Below are positions 24,791 to 33,058 of a stretch of 48,073 nucleotides of DNA, piece after piece; position 1 is the first letter of the stretch; each line of letters opens with the position of its first letter. The DNA is from a bacterium (GTDB lineage Bacteria; Desulfobacterota; Deferrisomatia; Deferrisomatales; BM512), in NCBI GenBank assembly GCA_004322275.1, contig SCTA01000031.1, forward strand, positions 1-48,073, written 5' to 3'. Position numbers and translations under genes: made by a program. Below the pieces are notes generated by a model. It was not told where the DNA came from. It saw only the letters and a program-made list of their open reading frames with translations, and searched no databases.

Positions 24791-26191
24791 TTACTGTTTT
24801 AGACCCTTTGGGCCCGCGTCGGCTACGGGTGCTGAAAGGTAGCCTGAGTAATCTATCTTGTCCTGCACGTACTCCCCCTCCCACCCCTCGTAGGTGCGCT
24901 TTTGAACGTCGTAGTAATCCTTGAGGGTCGAGATATCGGCCTCAGCGCCCTTTTTCTTCATCTCGGCGGTGGTCGCCTCCCCCCACCAGTTCCCGGTTGC
25001 CTCTACGGCGCCCATGTAGGAGATGTCCTCCTCGACCTTCTCCGGCATCGCCCTGCCCTTCTGGACAAGCTGCTCGTTAAGCGCCTGCGCCGAGCGCGTG
25101 GGCTTTTTCGCCGCCCGCCTCTCCCAGTCGGCGCTCATGTTGTCCAGCTCTACGTGAAGCCGGTTTTTGTCGAAGTTGTTGGAGTTCATTATCGCGTAGG
25201 AGGAGAGGTGGAGGTAAACGCCCACCCCGTTCTTCTCTATCTGGTTTTTCTCGATTACGGGGCGGCACATCTGAAGGCACGCTATCGCGGTCTTGTTATC
25301 TTCGAGCCTGTTTTGGGCAATAACCGGGTTCGAGGTCTGGAAACACTTTATGCCGGTTTTTGCTTTGGTGATGGTGTTGGCGATTACCTCGGGGGAAGCG
25401 AACCGGAAGCAGTAGATCCCCGTTTCAACCTCGCTCACCGTATTTCCGTGGATTTTGGTGCCCTCGTTCCCCTGCGAAACCGCGATTCCCTCCACGCATT
25501 TTTTTACCGTATTGTCCGAAACCACCGACTGGTCGCCGGTTACCGAAATTCCGGTTTCGCAATCCGTCACGGTGCAGCCGCCCACCCTTATGGCTCCGTG
25601 CTGGTTGTTGCTGACTCCGGTTTTCTTGCAGCGCTCGATGCTGGAGCCGTAAATCTCCACGAGGGAATTGAGGGTGACCGTCACCCCGCTCTCCGACATG
25701 TCGGAAATCCGACACTTTTCTATCAGAGAGCGCCCCCCGGTGACGAAAAAAAATCCATTCACGCCTTTTTCGACGACCGAATCCGAAAAGGTGACGGAAC
25801 TGTTCGACACCTCGATCTTCTCGGCCCCCACTATCCGTGCGCGGGAAACGCGGGCGGAGGTGACTCCTCCAAAGACGATGCCCCCCCACTTCTGATCCTT
25901 TTTTTCTCCCTCGGCCCCCGGCCCAAGATAGACGCTCCCCCCCGGGCTTCCCTCTACCGACAGGCTTCCCAGCACGATAAGCCTCGCGCCGGGGCCGAAA
26001 GCTGCTTTTGTCCCCGGCCTGACCGTCAGGGTTACGCCTTCTTTGACGACCACTTCGGTTTTGAAATCCAGAGCGCCCGACCACTCGGTGTTTTTTTCGA
26101 GGATAAGCTGCTCCTCGGCCCTCGAAGTGACGCTAAAGAGAATCGCCAGGCAGAGGGCTATCGCAAATGAGGTTTTTTGGGCGTATTTCAT
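24791..26191 (-). CDS. Secreted right-handed beta-helix protein (NosD-like), paralogue
   Basis: 466 residues from ATG 26191 (MKYAQKTSFAIALCLAILF), chosen because it begins a normal signal peptide; an ATG at 26233 would add 14 hydrophilic residues. The mature part opens with a cap (TEWSGALDFKTEVVVKEGVTLTVRPGT). It then runs through at least ten beta-helix coils marked by repeated GI/TGI and N-T-I steps, for example ETGISVTGDQSVVSDNTVKKCVEGIAV and KTGIKCFQTSNPVIAQNRLEDN. A conserved GNWWG lies near residue 408. Cysteines recur at matching coil positions, which may form a ladder. The opening and the GNWWG ending match the 21035-21898 protein, so the two are paralogues on either side of the DUF362/polyferredoxin pair. 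Confidence 0.8.
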   Translation of the reverse strand: MKYAQKTSFAIALCLAILFSVTSRAEEQLILEKNTEWSGALDFKTEVVVKEGVTLTVRPGTKAAFGPGARLIVLGSLSVEGSPGGSVYLGPGAEGEKKDQKWGGIVFGGVTSARVSRARIVGAEKIEVSNSSVTFSDSVVEKGVNGFFFVTGGRSLIEKCRISDMSESGVTVTLNSLVEIYGSSIERCKKTGVSNNQHGAIRVGGCTVTDCETGISVTGDQSVVSDNTVKKCVEGIAVSQGNEGTKIHGNTVSEVETGIYCFRFASPEVIANTITKAKTGIKCFQTSNPVIAQNRLEDNKTAIACLQMCRPVIEKNQIEKNGVGVYLHLSSYAIMNSNNFDKNRLHVELDNMSADWERRAAKKPTRSAQALNEQLVQKGRAMPEKVEEDISYMGAVEATGNWWGEATTAEMKKKGAEADISTLKDYYDVQKRTYEGWEGEYVQDKIDYSGYLSAPVADAGPKGLKQ

Positions 26192-26284
26192 TTTGGTTTT
26201 TATTTCTCCCGCTTTGGACTTCGGCGGGCGCAATGGTGAAACAGTCCGCGCCGCAGAGCGAAATATGCTTTTTTCGTGCCGCAG

Positions 26285-26950
26285 TCACTCGTTTTCCAGG
26301 GCTTTTTTTCTGAGTCTGGCCCTGAAGGTCCGAAAGCCGTGGAGAAGCATCGGGAACATCGAGATAAGGATGATTCCGAAGATGACCAGGGTAAAGCGCT
26401 GCCGGACAAAGGGCAAACTCCCGAAGAAGTATCCCGCGAGCACGAAACCGTTCACCCAGAGTATCGAGCCGCTGACGCTGTAGGGCAGGAAGCGGGAGTA
26501 CTCCATCCGCCCCACGCCCGCGACGAAGGGGACGAAGGTGCGGAAAATGGGCATGAACCGCGCGAAAAGGACGGTTTTCCCCCCGTGTATCCCGTAATAC
26601 CTCTGGGTTTTGTCGAGGTAGTCGCGGCGAAAAAGAATGTTTTTTTCGCTCCTGAATATTCCGGGGCCTATCTTTCTGCCTATCCAGTAATTTGTATTGT
26701 CTCCGCATATGGCTGCGGCGGTGAGGAGGAGCATAAGGGTGAAAAGATCCATCGAGCCGAGGGCGGCGAAGGACCCGGCGGCGAAAAGAAGCGAATCCCC
26801 CGGCAGAAAAGGAGTGACCACGAGGCCCGTCTCGCAGAATATTATCGTAAAGAGGATCGGGTAAACGTAGGCCCCGTGCTCGGCGATAATCGAGCCCAGC
26901 CGGGTATCGACGTGGAGGATGAAATCGATGAAGAAATTTATTATTTCCAT
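26285..26950 (-). CDS. DedA family membrane protein
   Basis: 221 residues with the DedA/VTT fold. Landmarks are FCETGLVVTPFLPGDSLLFAAG (about residues 38-60, with conserved E and the FLPG-D motif), a glycine-rich GRKIGP near 91, and the conserved arginine block FARFMPIFRTFVPFVAGVGRM near 130-150. Four to five membrane helices. Family members act as lipid (undecaprenyl phosphate or phospholipid) flippases and in membrane homeostasis. Clear full-length member. It precedes the beta-helix gene on the same strand with a 93-bp gap and may be independent of it. Confidence 0.9.
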   Translation of the reverse strand: MEIINFFIDFILHVDTRLGSIIAEHGAYVYPILFTIIFCETGLVVTPFLPGDSLLFAAGSFAALGSMDLFTLMLLLTAAAICGDNTNYWIGRKIGPGIFRSEKNILFRRDYLDKTQRYYGIHGGKTVLFARFMPIFRTFVPFVAGVGRMEYSRFLPYSVSGSILWVNGFVLAGYFFGSLPFVRQRFTLVIFGIILISMFPMLLHGFRTFRARLRKKALENE

Positions 26951-27094
26951 GCTTTTCCGTAAGGAGGCCGGCGCGGGGCCGGGTTAAGGGAACCCCGAAT
27001 GCGCAATGATACGGGGTCCGGCGGATTTTTGCCAGCCGGGTATTTTACTTTAAAAGACCTGAGGTTCCGGCGCGGCGCCTTCCGATCTTCACCT

Positions 27095-27391
27095 TCAGTA
27101 TCTGGCCCTGAAACCCTCTTCGGTCATCAGAAGATACGTTATCCCCTCGATAACGCCGAGAATTCCCGGCAACAGGGTCCAGCAAAGGAGAAGATACAGC
27201 ACCCCGGGGCCGATTCGTCCAAGATAAAACTTGTGGGCGCCAAGCGAGCCGAGGAATATCGCCAGAAGGGCGGCGGTCAACCTGCCCGGGCCGGTGCGGC
27301 ACAGTATTCTGGCCCCGCAGCGGGGGCATACCTCCGCTCCGGGCCTTAATTCACCGCCGCACTCCGTGCAAAAACCCGTACCCGGCAACAT
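27095..27391 (-). CDS. Zinc-ribbon TM2-domain membrane protein
   Basis: 98 residues from ATG 27391, chosen because GGTGAAGAG lies just upstream and the zinc ribbon starts at once. An N-terminal CxxC-x10-CxxC zinc ribbon (FCTECGGELRPGAEVCPRCGARI) is followed by a TM2 domain: LTAALLAIFLGSLGAHKFYLGRIGPGVLYLLLCW, with the usual GxHxFYLG turn, and a second helix region. Function of the family is unknown in bacteria. It diverges from the P-type ATPase gene, with a 22-bp perfect palindrome between them. Confidence 0.8.
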   Translation of the reverse strand: MLPGTGFCTECGGELRPGAEVCPRCGARILCRTGPGRLTAALLAIFLGSLGAHKFYLGRIGPGVLYLLLCWTLLPGILGVIEGITYLLMTEEGFRARY

Positions 27392-27487
27392 CTCTTCACC
27401 TTTCGGCGCTGCAAAAAACAGCGCGTCCGGTGAAATAATACATCCCGCCCGCCCTTCCTCAACCCGCCGGGTTTTGGCCCGCTGCGA

Positions 27488-27509
27488 TCCCTGGAGTATA
27501 CTCCAGGGA
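27488..27509. promoter_or_regulatory. 22-bp perfect palindrome, candidate operator of the ATPase gene
   Basis: The half-site TCCCTGGAGTA is followed directly by its inverse complement. The centre includes TATACT (27497-27502), a candidate -10, with TTGGCC at 27473-27478 as a weak -35 and 18-nt spacing. Lying between divergent starts 27391 and 27538, it is well placed for a dimeric repressor or activator. The GGAGT/ACTCC core recalls MerR-family metal-sensor operators such as that of ZntR, but the match to promoter spacing is poor. Confidence 0.55.
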
Positions 27510-27537
27510 GGTTTTGGTCCACTCACCCGGAGCTTTT

Positions 27538-30192
27538 ATGACGACTTTTTTCAGCAAACCCGCCCAGGCGGTCTTTGAAGAGCTTTCCTCCTCGCCGGAA
27601 GGGCTTGAAACCTCCGAGGCCAAAAGCAGGCTTTTGAAATACGGTTCCAACCTCCTACAGGAGCCCGTCAGGGTAAGCCCCCTTTCTCTGCTGTTGTCCC
27701 AGTTCAAAAACGTCCTCATTATCATTCTTCTCATCGCAACGGTCCTTTCCGCCTTTCTCGGGCACGGCCTGGAAGCCGCCGCCATCCTCGTAATCGTCCT
27801 TTTCGCCGTTCTTCTCGGCTTTTATCAGGAGCTGAAATCCGAAAGGGCTATCGAGGCCCTGCGCAAGATGACCGCGCCCACGGCAAGGGTCCTGCGGGAC
27901 AAAAGGGAGGTTCAGCTTCCCTCCGCCGAACTGGTCCCCGGCGACGTTATGGTGCTGGCGGCGGGCGACCGGGTCCCCGCCGACGGCCGCCTTTTCCTGG
28001 CCGTCCACATGAGGACGGAGGAAGCGCCCCTCACCGGGGAATCGACACCCGTAGGCAAGGACGCCTCCCTCGTTCTCCCGGAAAAGGTCCCCACCGGCGA
28101 CAGGGCCAACATGGTCTTCGCGGGCACTACCGTCAGCTCAGGCAGGGCGAGGGCGGTCGTAACCGCGACCGGAATGGAAACGGAGTTCGGCAAGATCGCC
28201 GGGATGCTCCAGTCCATCGCCCCCGAAGCCACCCCCCTGCAGAAAAGCCTCGAAAAGATAGGACACGGGCTCGCGAAGGCGGCAATCGTCATAGTCGCCT
28301 TAATCGTTGTCCTTGGGCTCTTCCGGGGGCAGCCTTTCGTGGAGATGCTGATCTTCGGGATAGCGCTGGCCGTCGCCGTCGTCCCCGAGGCCCTGCCCGC
28401 GGTGGTAACTATCTCGCTGGCCCTCGGCGTCCAAAGGATGAGCAGACGAAACGCCCTCATGCGAAACCTCCACGCCGTCGAGACCCTCGGCTCCACAACG
28501 GTCATATGCACCGACAAGACCGGCACCCTCACTAAAGGCGAGATGACGGTGCGCGAAATTTACCTCGAAGGGGAGCCGGTTGAAGTCACCGGGGCCGGTT
28601 ACGACCCGCGCGGGGAATTCAGGGGAAATGCGGGAAACGGCGGGGCTCCCGCCTCCCTGCCGGAACTGCTCTCGGCAAGCGTCCTTTGCAACGACGCAAC
28701 GCTTTTTCTAAGCGAGAGGGAGGAGTGGGCCATTACCGGCGACCCTACGGAGGGCGCCCTCATCGTCGCCGCCAGAAAAGCGGGGCTCGACGAAACGGAA
28801 ATAGCGGAAAAAAACCCCCGGATCGGGGAAATTCCCTTCTCCTCCGAGACGAAAATGATGGCGACCCTTCACGCCACCCTCTCGGGAAAGAGGATTTTCA
28901 TCAAGGGAGCGCCGGAGGTGGTAATTCCGGTCTGTTCCTTTGAAAAAACCGGGGGGGGCGTCGTCCCGCTCGATCAGGCGGGCAGGGAAAGGATCCTCTT
29001 TGTCGCGCGGGAAATGGCTTCGCGCGCCCTTCGCGTGCTGGCCTTCTGCGAAAAGGAGTCGGAATCCCTTTCCGGCCTCCCCGAGGGCGGCGTCTTCCTC
29101 GGCCTTGCGGGGATGCTGGATCCGCCGAGGGAGGAGGCGAAGGCTGCCGTCGAAACCTGCAAAAACGCCGGCATCCGCCCCGTGATGATAACGGGCGATC
29201 ACCCGAAAACCGCCGAGGCGATAGCGCGGGAACTGGGCATTTTGCAGGATGGGGGTATCGTCACGGGAAAAGAGCTCGACCTCATGAGTGTTGAAGGGCT
29301 CGCCTCGCGTATCGATTCCATCGACGTTTACGCGCGGGTATCCCCGGAACACAAGCTGCGCATCGTTGAGGCTTTCAGGGCGAGGGGCGAGGTGGTGGCG
29401 ATGACCGGCGACGGCGTCAACGACGCGCCGGCTCTCAAAAGGGCTGATATCGGCATCTCTATGGGTAAAAGCGGCACCGACGTAACGCGGGAGGCCTCCG
29501 CGATGACGCTGGCCGACGACAGTTTCGCCTCCATCGTCTCCGCCGTCGAGGAGGGGCGTATTATCTACGACAACATAAAGAAATATCTGAAATACCTTAT
29601 CTCCTCGAACGTCGGCGAGATAGGGCTTATCGCGGGCGCGGCGCTCATCGGGCTCCCCCAGCCCCTTACCGCGGTCCAGATACTCTACGTAAACCTCGCG
29701 ACCGACGGGTTGCCCGCGCTGGCCCTCGCGGTGGACCCGCCGGAAAAGGGGCTCATGCTCCGCCGCCCGAGAAACTCGAAAGAGGGAATCTTCTCGAAGC
29801 CCCTGGCTCTTCTGATGATGGAGGGAGGGCTATGGTCGATGATGGCGAACATCGCCCTTTTCGGCTGGGCGCTTCGCTCGGGGAGGCCGCTCGACGAGGC
29901 GATGACGATGACCTTCGTCTCGCTCGTGCTGATACAGTTTTTCAAGGCCTACAGCTTTCGCTCGGAGCACGAGTCCGTCTTCCGCAACACCCTCGCCAAC
30001 AGGTGGCTCAACCTCTCGGTCGCCTGGGAACTCGCGCTGCTCGCGGCAATCGTCTACCTCCCCGCCTTCCACAAGCCTTTCGGGACCTTTTCGCTTACTG
30101 CGATCGACTTCGCGGAGGCCGCCCTCTGCTCCCTGACCATCGTTCCCGTCCTTGAACTCACCAAATTCATGCTGAGACGAAGGGAAACCTGA
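27538..30192 (+). CDS. P-type cation-transporting ATPase (type IIA, calcium-like)
   Basis: 884 residues from ATG 27538 (CGGAG about 6 nt upstream); an in-frame TTG at 27514 is less likely. It has all P-type landmarks. There is an N-terminal cation ATPase domain, the actuator loop with LTGEST near residue 166, helix M4 with PEALP (284-287), and phosphorylated D326 in DKTGTLT. KGAPE is the nucleotide site, TGDGVNDAPALKRADIG (about 623) the hinge, and a C-terminal bundle of six helices follows. The PE(G/A)LP in M4 and NLATDGLPALAL in M6 fit calcium/SERCA-like pumps (PacL group) rather than heavy-metal P1B pumps, and no N-terminal metal-binding CxxC domain is present. It exports calcium or a related divalent cation. 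Confidence 0.9.
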   Translation: MTTFFSKPAQAVFEELSSSPEGLETSEAKSRLLKYGSNLLQEPVRVSPLSLLLSQFKNVLIIILLIATVLSAFLGHGLEAAAILVIVLFAVLLGFYQELKSERAIEALRKMTAPTARVLRDKREVQLPSAELVPGDVMVLAAGDRVPADGRLFLAVHMRTEEAPLTGESTPVGKDASLVLPEKVPTGDRANMVFAGTTVSSGRARAVVTATGMETEFGKIAGMLQSIAPEATPLQKSLEKIGHGLAKAAIVIVALIVVLGLFRGQPFVEMLIFGIALAVAVVPEALPAVVTISLALGVQRMSRRNALMRNLHAVETLGSTTVICTDKTGTLTKGEMTVREIYLEGEPVEVTGAGYDPRGEFRGNAGNGGAPASLPELLSASVLCNDATLFLSEREEWAITGDPTEGALIVAARKAGLDETEIAEKNPRIGEIPFSSETKMMATLHATLSGKRIFIKGAPEVVIPVCSFEKTGGGVVPLDQAGRERILFVAREMASRALRVLAFCEKESESLSGLPEGGVFLGLAGMLDPPREEAKAAVETCKNAGIRPVMITGDHPKTAEAIARELGILQDGGIVTGKELDLMSVEGLASRIDSIDVYARVSPEHKLRIVEAFRARGEVVAMTGDGVNDAPALKRADIGISMGKSGTDVTREASAMTLADDSFASIVSAVEEGRIIYDNIKKYLKYLISSNVGEIGLIAGAALIGLPQPLTAVQILYVNLATDGLPALALAVDPPEKGLMLRRPRNSKEGIFSKPLALLMMEGGLWSMMANIALFGWALRSGRPLDEAMTMTFVSLVLIQFFKAYSFRSEHESVFRNTLANRWLNLSVAWELALLAAIVYLPAFHKPFGTFSLTAIDFAEAALCSLTIVPVLELTKFMLRRRET

Positions 30193-30217
30193 AAAACTGC
30201 TCCGGCCCGGAGACTTT

Positions 30218-30290
30218 CGTCACTCCCGCGAAGGCGGGAGTCCAGAAATACCGCTACAGCCTCTGGATTCCCTCATGCGAGGGAATGACG
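30218..30290. repeat. Double-hairpin REP-like element
   Basis: Two hairpins in opposite orientation: CTCCCGC/GCGGGAG (30223-30240, loop GAAG) and ATTCCCTC/GAGGGAAT (30067 positions later at 30267-30286, loop ATGC). The whole unit is itself an imperfect inverted repeat starting CGTCACTCCC and ending GGGAATGACG. This 'GTCATTCCCGCGAA...' type of intergenic unit is widespread in bacterial genomes. It follows the ATPase gene in a convergent gap. Confidence 0.7.
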
Positions 30291-30328
30291 CAGTAAAAAA
30301 CAGGCGCTCGACTGTTTTATTTTTACGC

Positions 30329-30422
30329 ACGGCAAAGGATTTTGCCGCCGGGCAAGGAGCCCGTAGCGAGCGCGACGCAGACAGTAGCGTGACTACGGCG
30401 AGGAGCGCGAGCGAGTAGCGAC
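30329..30422 (+). repeat. 94-bp dispersed repeat, copy B
   Basis: Partner of the copy at 14909-15002, same orientation, 7 mismatches over 94 bp. It begins ACGGCAAAGGATTTTGCCG and lies in the convergent gap between the ATPase and CoA-binding genes, directly after the double-hairpin unit. Confidence 0.85.
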
Positions 30423-30459
30423 CAAGCCCCGCGGCAAAAGCCGAAGCCGTTTCCGGCTT

Positions 30460-30828
30460 CTAAAATTCCCCGCTTGAAAGAAGGACCAGAGTACAGGCTT
30501 CTTTGCACGGTATCCCCGCCTTGTTCAGCGCCGCTTTCAGCTCTTCCGATTCCGCTCCGGGGTTCAGGATCACCCTTTTCGGGTTGAGCTTGACGATCTC
30601 CTCTATCGAACTCTTGATGTTCGAGGGCCCCACGTACACGCAGACGGTGTCCACCTCTTCTTGTATCTCGCCCAGGGTCTTTAGAGCGGGGAGCCCCTCG
30701 ACGGGAACGCAATTCACGTTGACGGGAATGACCTTGTGGCCTTTTTCCCTCAGCCGCCTTACCGCCCTGTTCGAGAAGCGCTCGGGGTTGGGGCTGGCTC
30801 CGAGAACCGCTACAATTTCCCTTTTCAT
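30460..30828 (-). CDS. CoA-binding domain protein (YccU-like)
   Basis: 122 residues forming a single Rossmann-type CoA-binding domain. AVLGASPNPERFSNRAVRRLREKGHKVIPVNV is the nucleotide-binding start, then EEVDTVCVYVGPSN and a late VILNPGAESEEL match the succinyl-CoA-synthetase-like fold. Family members are usually about 120-140 residues, so this is full length. They bind coenzyme A, but no reaction is known. GGAG lies 8 nt before the ATG. Monocistronic and convergent with the ATPase gene. Confidence 0.85.
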   Translation of the reverse strand: MKREIVAVLGASPNPERFSNRAVRRLREKGHKVIPVNVNCVPVEGLPALKTLGEIQEEVDTVCVYVGPSNIKSSIEEIVKLNPKRVILNPGAESEELKAALNKAGIPCKEACTLVLLSSGEF

Positions 30829-31143
30829 CGCCGAAACTCCTTGTATTTCACCCTGAAAAGCCTTAAAAAGCCTTTTTTCGCCGGAAAACCCTTTTTCTCT
30901 TTATCGGAGCGGTATTTTCGCCGATAGGTATATATAGGGAGAAGATACCGCAGCCACGGCAAAATTTAAGAATATTTTTCGGCCCGGATAAAACGGAGTA
31001 ACAAAGTTTTAATTGAGCGTATATATTAGTCATAGAGCAGTTTAATCGTGTTTTGCCCCGGCTGACGGAGCGAAACCGGCTGGACTATTTTTTGACGGGG
31101 GTAATTTATTCTCCAAACCCAATGCTCGTTGGGCTAAAGAGAC
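30829..31143 (+). promoter_or_regulatory. AT-rich upstream region of the DUF11 surface cluster
   Basis: No gene is seen in this 315-bp gap. It contains a spaced dyad GCGGTAT...ATACCGC around 30910-30950, a TATATATT run near 31020-31028 that could hold a -10, and a small hairpin CCCAA/TTGGG just ahead of the start of the 31144 gene. It must hold the promoter for the four-gene cluster. No riboswitch class could be matched. Confidence 0.35.
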
Positions 31144-33042
31144 TTGGCGGGATTATTGAGGAAAGTACAACTTTATCTTGCCCCTTCCCAGGCGCTCGCC
31201 CTCATAAGTGAACGTGTAGGACAACTGCGTAAACTCTCCAACAAAAAATTTCTTCTCTTACCTCTCCTCGCCGCTCTCCTCTTTCCCTCTCTCGCCTTCG
31301 CCTGGCCCGCCGACTCCAGCTGGAAGCCGATACTGCGCGGCGGAACCCAGCTTCAGGACCAGATCGGGGACTCCAACAACGAGCGCAACGTCGTCTCGGA
31401 AGCCGGAAAGGCCGCGGCCTACTACTACAACGACGGCACAGACCTCTTCTTCCGCATCCGCCTCGACGATTCCCCGGAGGGCAGCGGGGGCCAGGGATAC
31501 CTCGAACCTTTCGGCTGGGGGATGGAGTTTGACACCGACGGCGTCGTAGATACTTACGAATACCTCATCATGCTGGACGGCATCGCGACCGAGGAGATAT
31601 CGATCCGCCGCAACACCGTTCAGGGAAACATAGACGACCCCAGCGACAACGCCGAAGTCCAGCTCTACGCCGACCCGCTTTCTCCCTCCAACTACAGAAT
31701 CGTCGCGGCGGATACCTTCGTCCACTCCACTCAGGATTACTTCATCGACTGGAAGGTCGATTTCGCGGCCTATCTGGCTGCGACGGGGCTCTCCCCCGAC
31801 CAGCCGATACGCACCTACTGGGGCACAAGCAACAACACCTCCAGTCTCGCAGCCGACCTTTGCGACATCACCGGCTCGGATACCCTTTCGGCAAGCTTCT
31901 CGGACGTAGTCACCTTCTGGGGGACGACCGCCACAACAGCCGTCGTTTCCTTCGCGGACGACATCCTCGGAAACGGCAACCCGGCGATAGCCGATATCTC
32001 CGACAATCTTTTCGTGAAGGTCGTTGACGGGGACCGGAACTTCACCCCCGACGCGGCGCAGGTCCTTTCAGCCGCAATCGCGGGAGGCGGGGACTCCGAG
32101 ACCGTCACCCTCACCGAGACAGGTCTCGATACCGGAATCTTCACCGGGCAGCTTCCCACCGCGTACAGCGCCGTGGCGACCGGGTCCGACGGGATATTGC
32201 AGGCGCTCGGCGGGACGGTTTTCACCGTCACTTTCATAGACACTATCGACTCCGCCTTTCCCGTCAACCGCGACCAGCCGCGCACGGCCTCCATAACGAT
32301 GCGCGCCGCCTCCGTGACGGCGGCAAAAGTTGTAAGCTCTCCCTCAGCCGTAGGAAAAGACAACCTCGTCTATACGGTCACGATCACTAGCGCCGGGCCG
32401 GGAAACGCCCGCGTCTCCGAGGTGATTGACACCCTTCCGGCGGGCTTCACCTACAGCGCGGGCACCACCTCGGGCCTTACAACCTCCGACCCCGCCGTCG
32501 CCGGACAGGTTCTTACCTGGACGGGGCCGTGGATAGTCAACTCCGGCTCCTCGGCTACCCTGTCTTTTACGGCGCAGGCGGGAGGACCGAGAGCTACCGC
32601 CTACAACAACGTAACGATGAACGGAAGAAACTTCCCCTCCGTCTCCACCGGCGACACCGCCCCCGTGCAGGTCGTAGCTCCCATAGTCTCCATCGTCAAA
32701 TCCGCCGACCCCGCCGCGGCTGCTCCCGGCCAGGAGATAACCTACACGATCCACTACAAAAACACCGGCGACTCCTCGGCCCACACCCTGCTCCTTCTCG
32801 ATTCCGCGCCCCTTAACACCACCTACGTGGCGGGCAGCCTGCGGGCGGGAGACGCTTCCTCGACCTACGCCACCGCTACCCCCCGCACGGACGGGGCGGG
32901 AGAGGGAAGCTGGCCCGAGGTGCAGGGAGAGGCCGTAGGCGGAAACATAACTTTCAACATCATCTCCCTCGAAGCCGACGATGGCGTGGCCGATTCCGGC
33001 CCGGACGAGGGAAAAGCCTATTTCAAAGTCCTGATCCAGTGA
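31144..33042 (+). CDS. Secreted DUF11-repeat surface protein (first of cluster)
   Basis: 632 residues from a TTG start; no ATG exists in the frame before the signal peptide, and TTG 31156 is an alternative. The signal hydrophobic core is FLLLPLLAALLFPSLAFA (about residues 37-54). Residues about 55-260 form a beta-rich domain with acidic loops (DNDGT/EFDTDG), perhaps a calcium-binding jelly-roll. Residues about 265-370 carry a domain with ETVTLTETGLDTGIFTG that recurs in the 35346 protein. Two DUF11 domains then follow: VVSSPSAVGKDNLVYTVTIT...EVIDTLPAGFTY and KSADPAAAAPGQEITYTIHYKNTG...LLDSAPLNTTYV. DUF11 domains build extracellular stalks and sheaths. First of four co-directional genes. Confidence 0.75.
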   Translation: MAGLLRKVQLYLAPSQALALISERVGQLRKLSNKKFLLLPLLAALLFPSLAFAWPADSSWKPILRGGTQLQDQIGDSNNERNVVSEAGKAAAYYYNDGTDLFFRIRLDDSPEGSGGQGYLEPFGWGMEFDTDGVVDTYEYLIMLDGIATEEISIRRNTVQGNIDDPSDNAEVQLYADPLSPSNYRIVAADTFVHSTQDYFIDWKVDFAAYLAATGLSPDQPIRTYWGTSNNTSSLAADLCDITGSDTLSASFSDVVTFWGTTATTAVVSFADDILGNGNPAIADISDNLFVKVVDGDRNFTPDAAQVLSAAIAGGGDSETVTLTETGLDTGIFTGQLPTAYSAVATGSDGILQALGGTVFTVTFIDTIDSAFPVNRDQPRTASITMRAASVTAAKVVSSPSAVGKDNLVYTVTITSAGPGNARVSEVIDTLPAGFTYSAGTTSGLTTSDPAVAGQVLTWTGPWIVNSGSSATLSFTAQAGGPRATAYNNVTMNGRNFPSVSTGDTAPVQVVAPIVSIVKSADPAAAAPGQEITYTIHYKNTGDSSAHTLLLLDSAPLNTTYVAGSLRAGDASSTYATATPRTDGAGEGSWPEVQGEAVGGNITFNIISLEADDGVADSGPDEGKAYFKVLIQ

Positions 33043-33058
33043 TGGAGAGGAGAAAAGA

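Noticed and set aside
27488-27509. Assignment of the palindrome as a genuine MerR-family operator
   Set aside because: The core resembles ZntR sites, but the expected 19-20-bp spacing between -35 and -10 around the dyad is not present and no merR-like gene is adjacent. Kept only as an operator of unknown regulator.
30218-30422. CRISPR-like pair of palindromic repeats
   Set aside because: Only two unlike hairpins next to one copy of a dispersed repeat, no regular spacing or spacers, and no cas genes in the window.
30829-31143. Possible riboswitch (cyclic di-GMP type) ahead of the surface cluster
   Set aside because: Short stems and a GAAACC stretch drew attention, but the conserved core and tetraloop-receptor of GEMM-type aptamers could not be laid out, nor could any other class.
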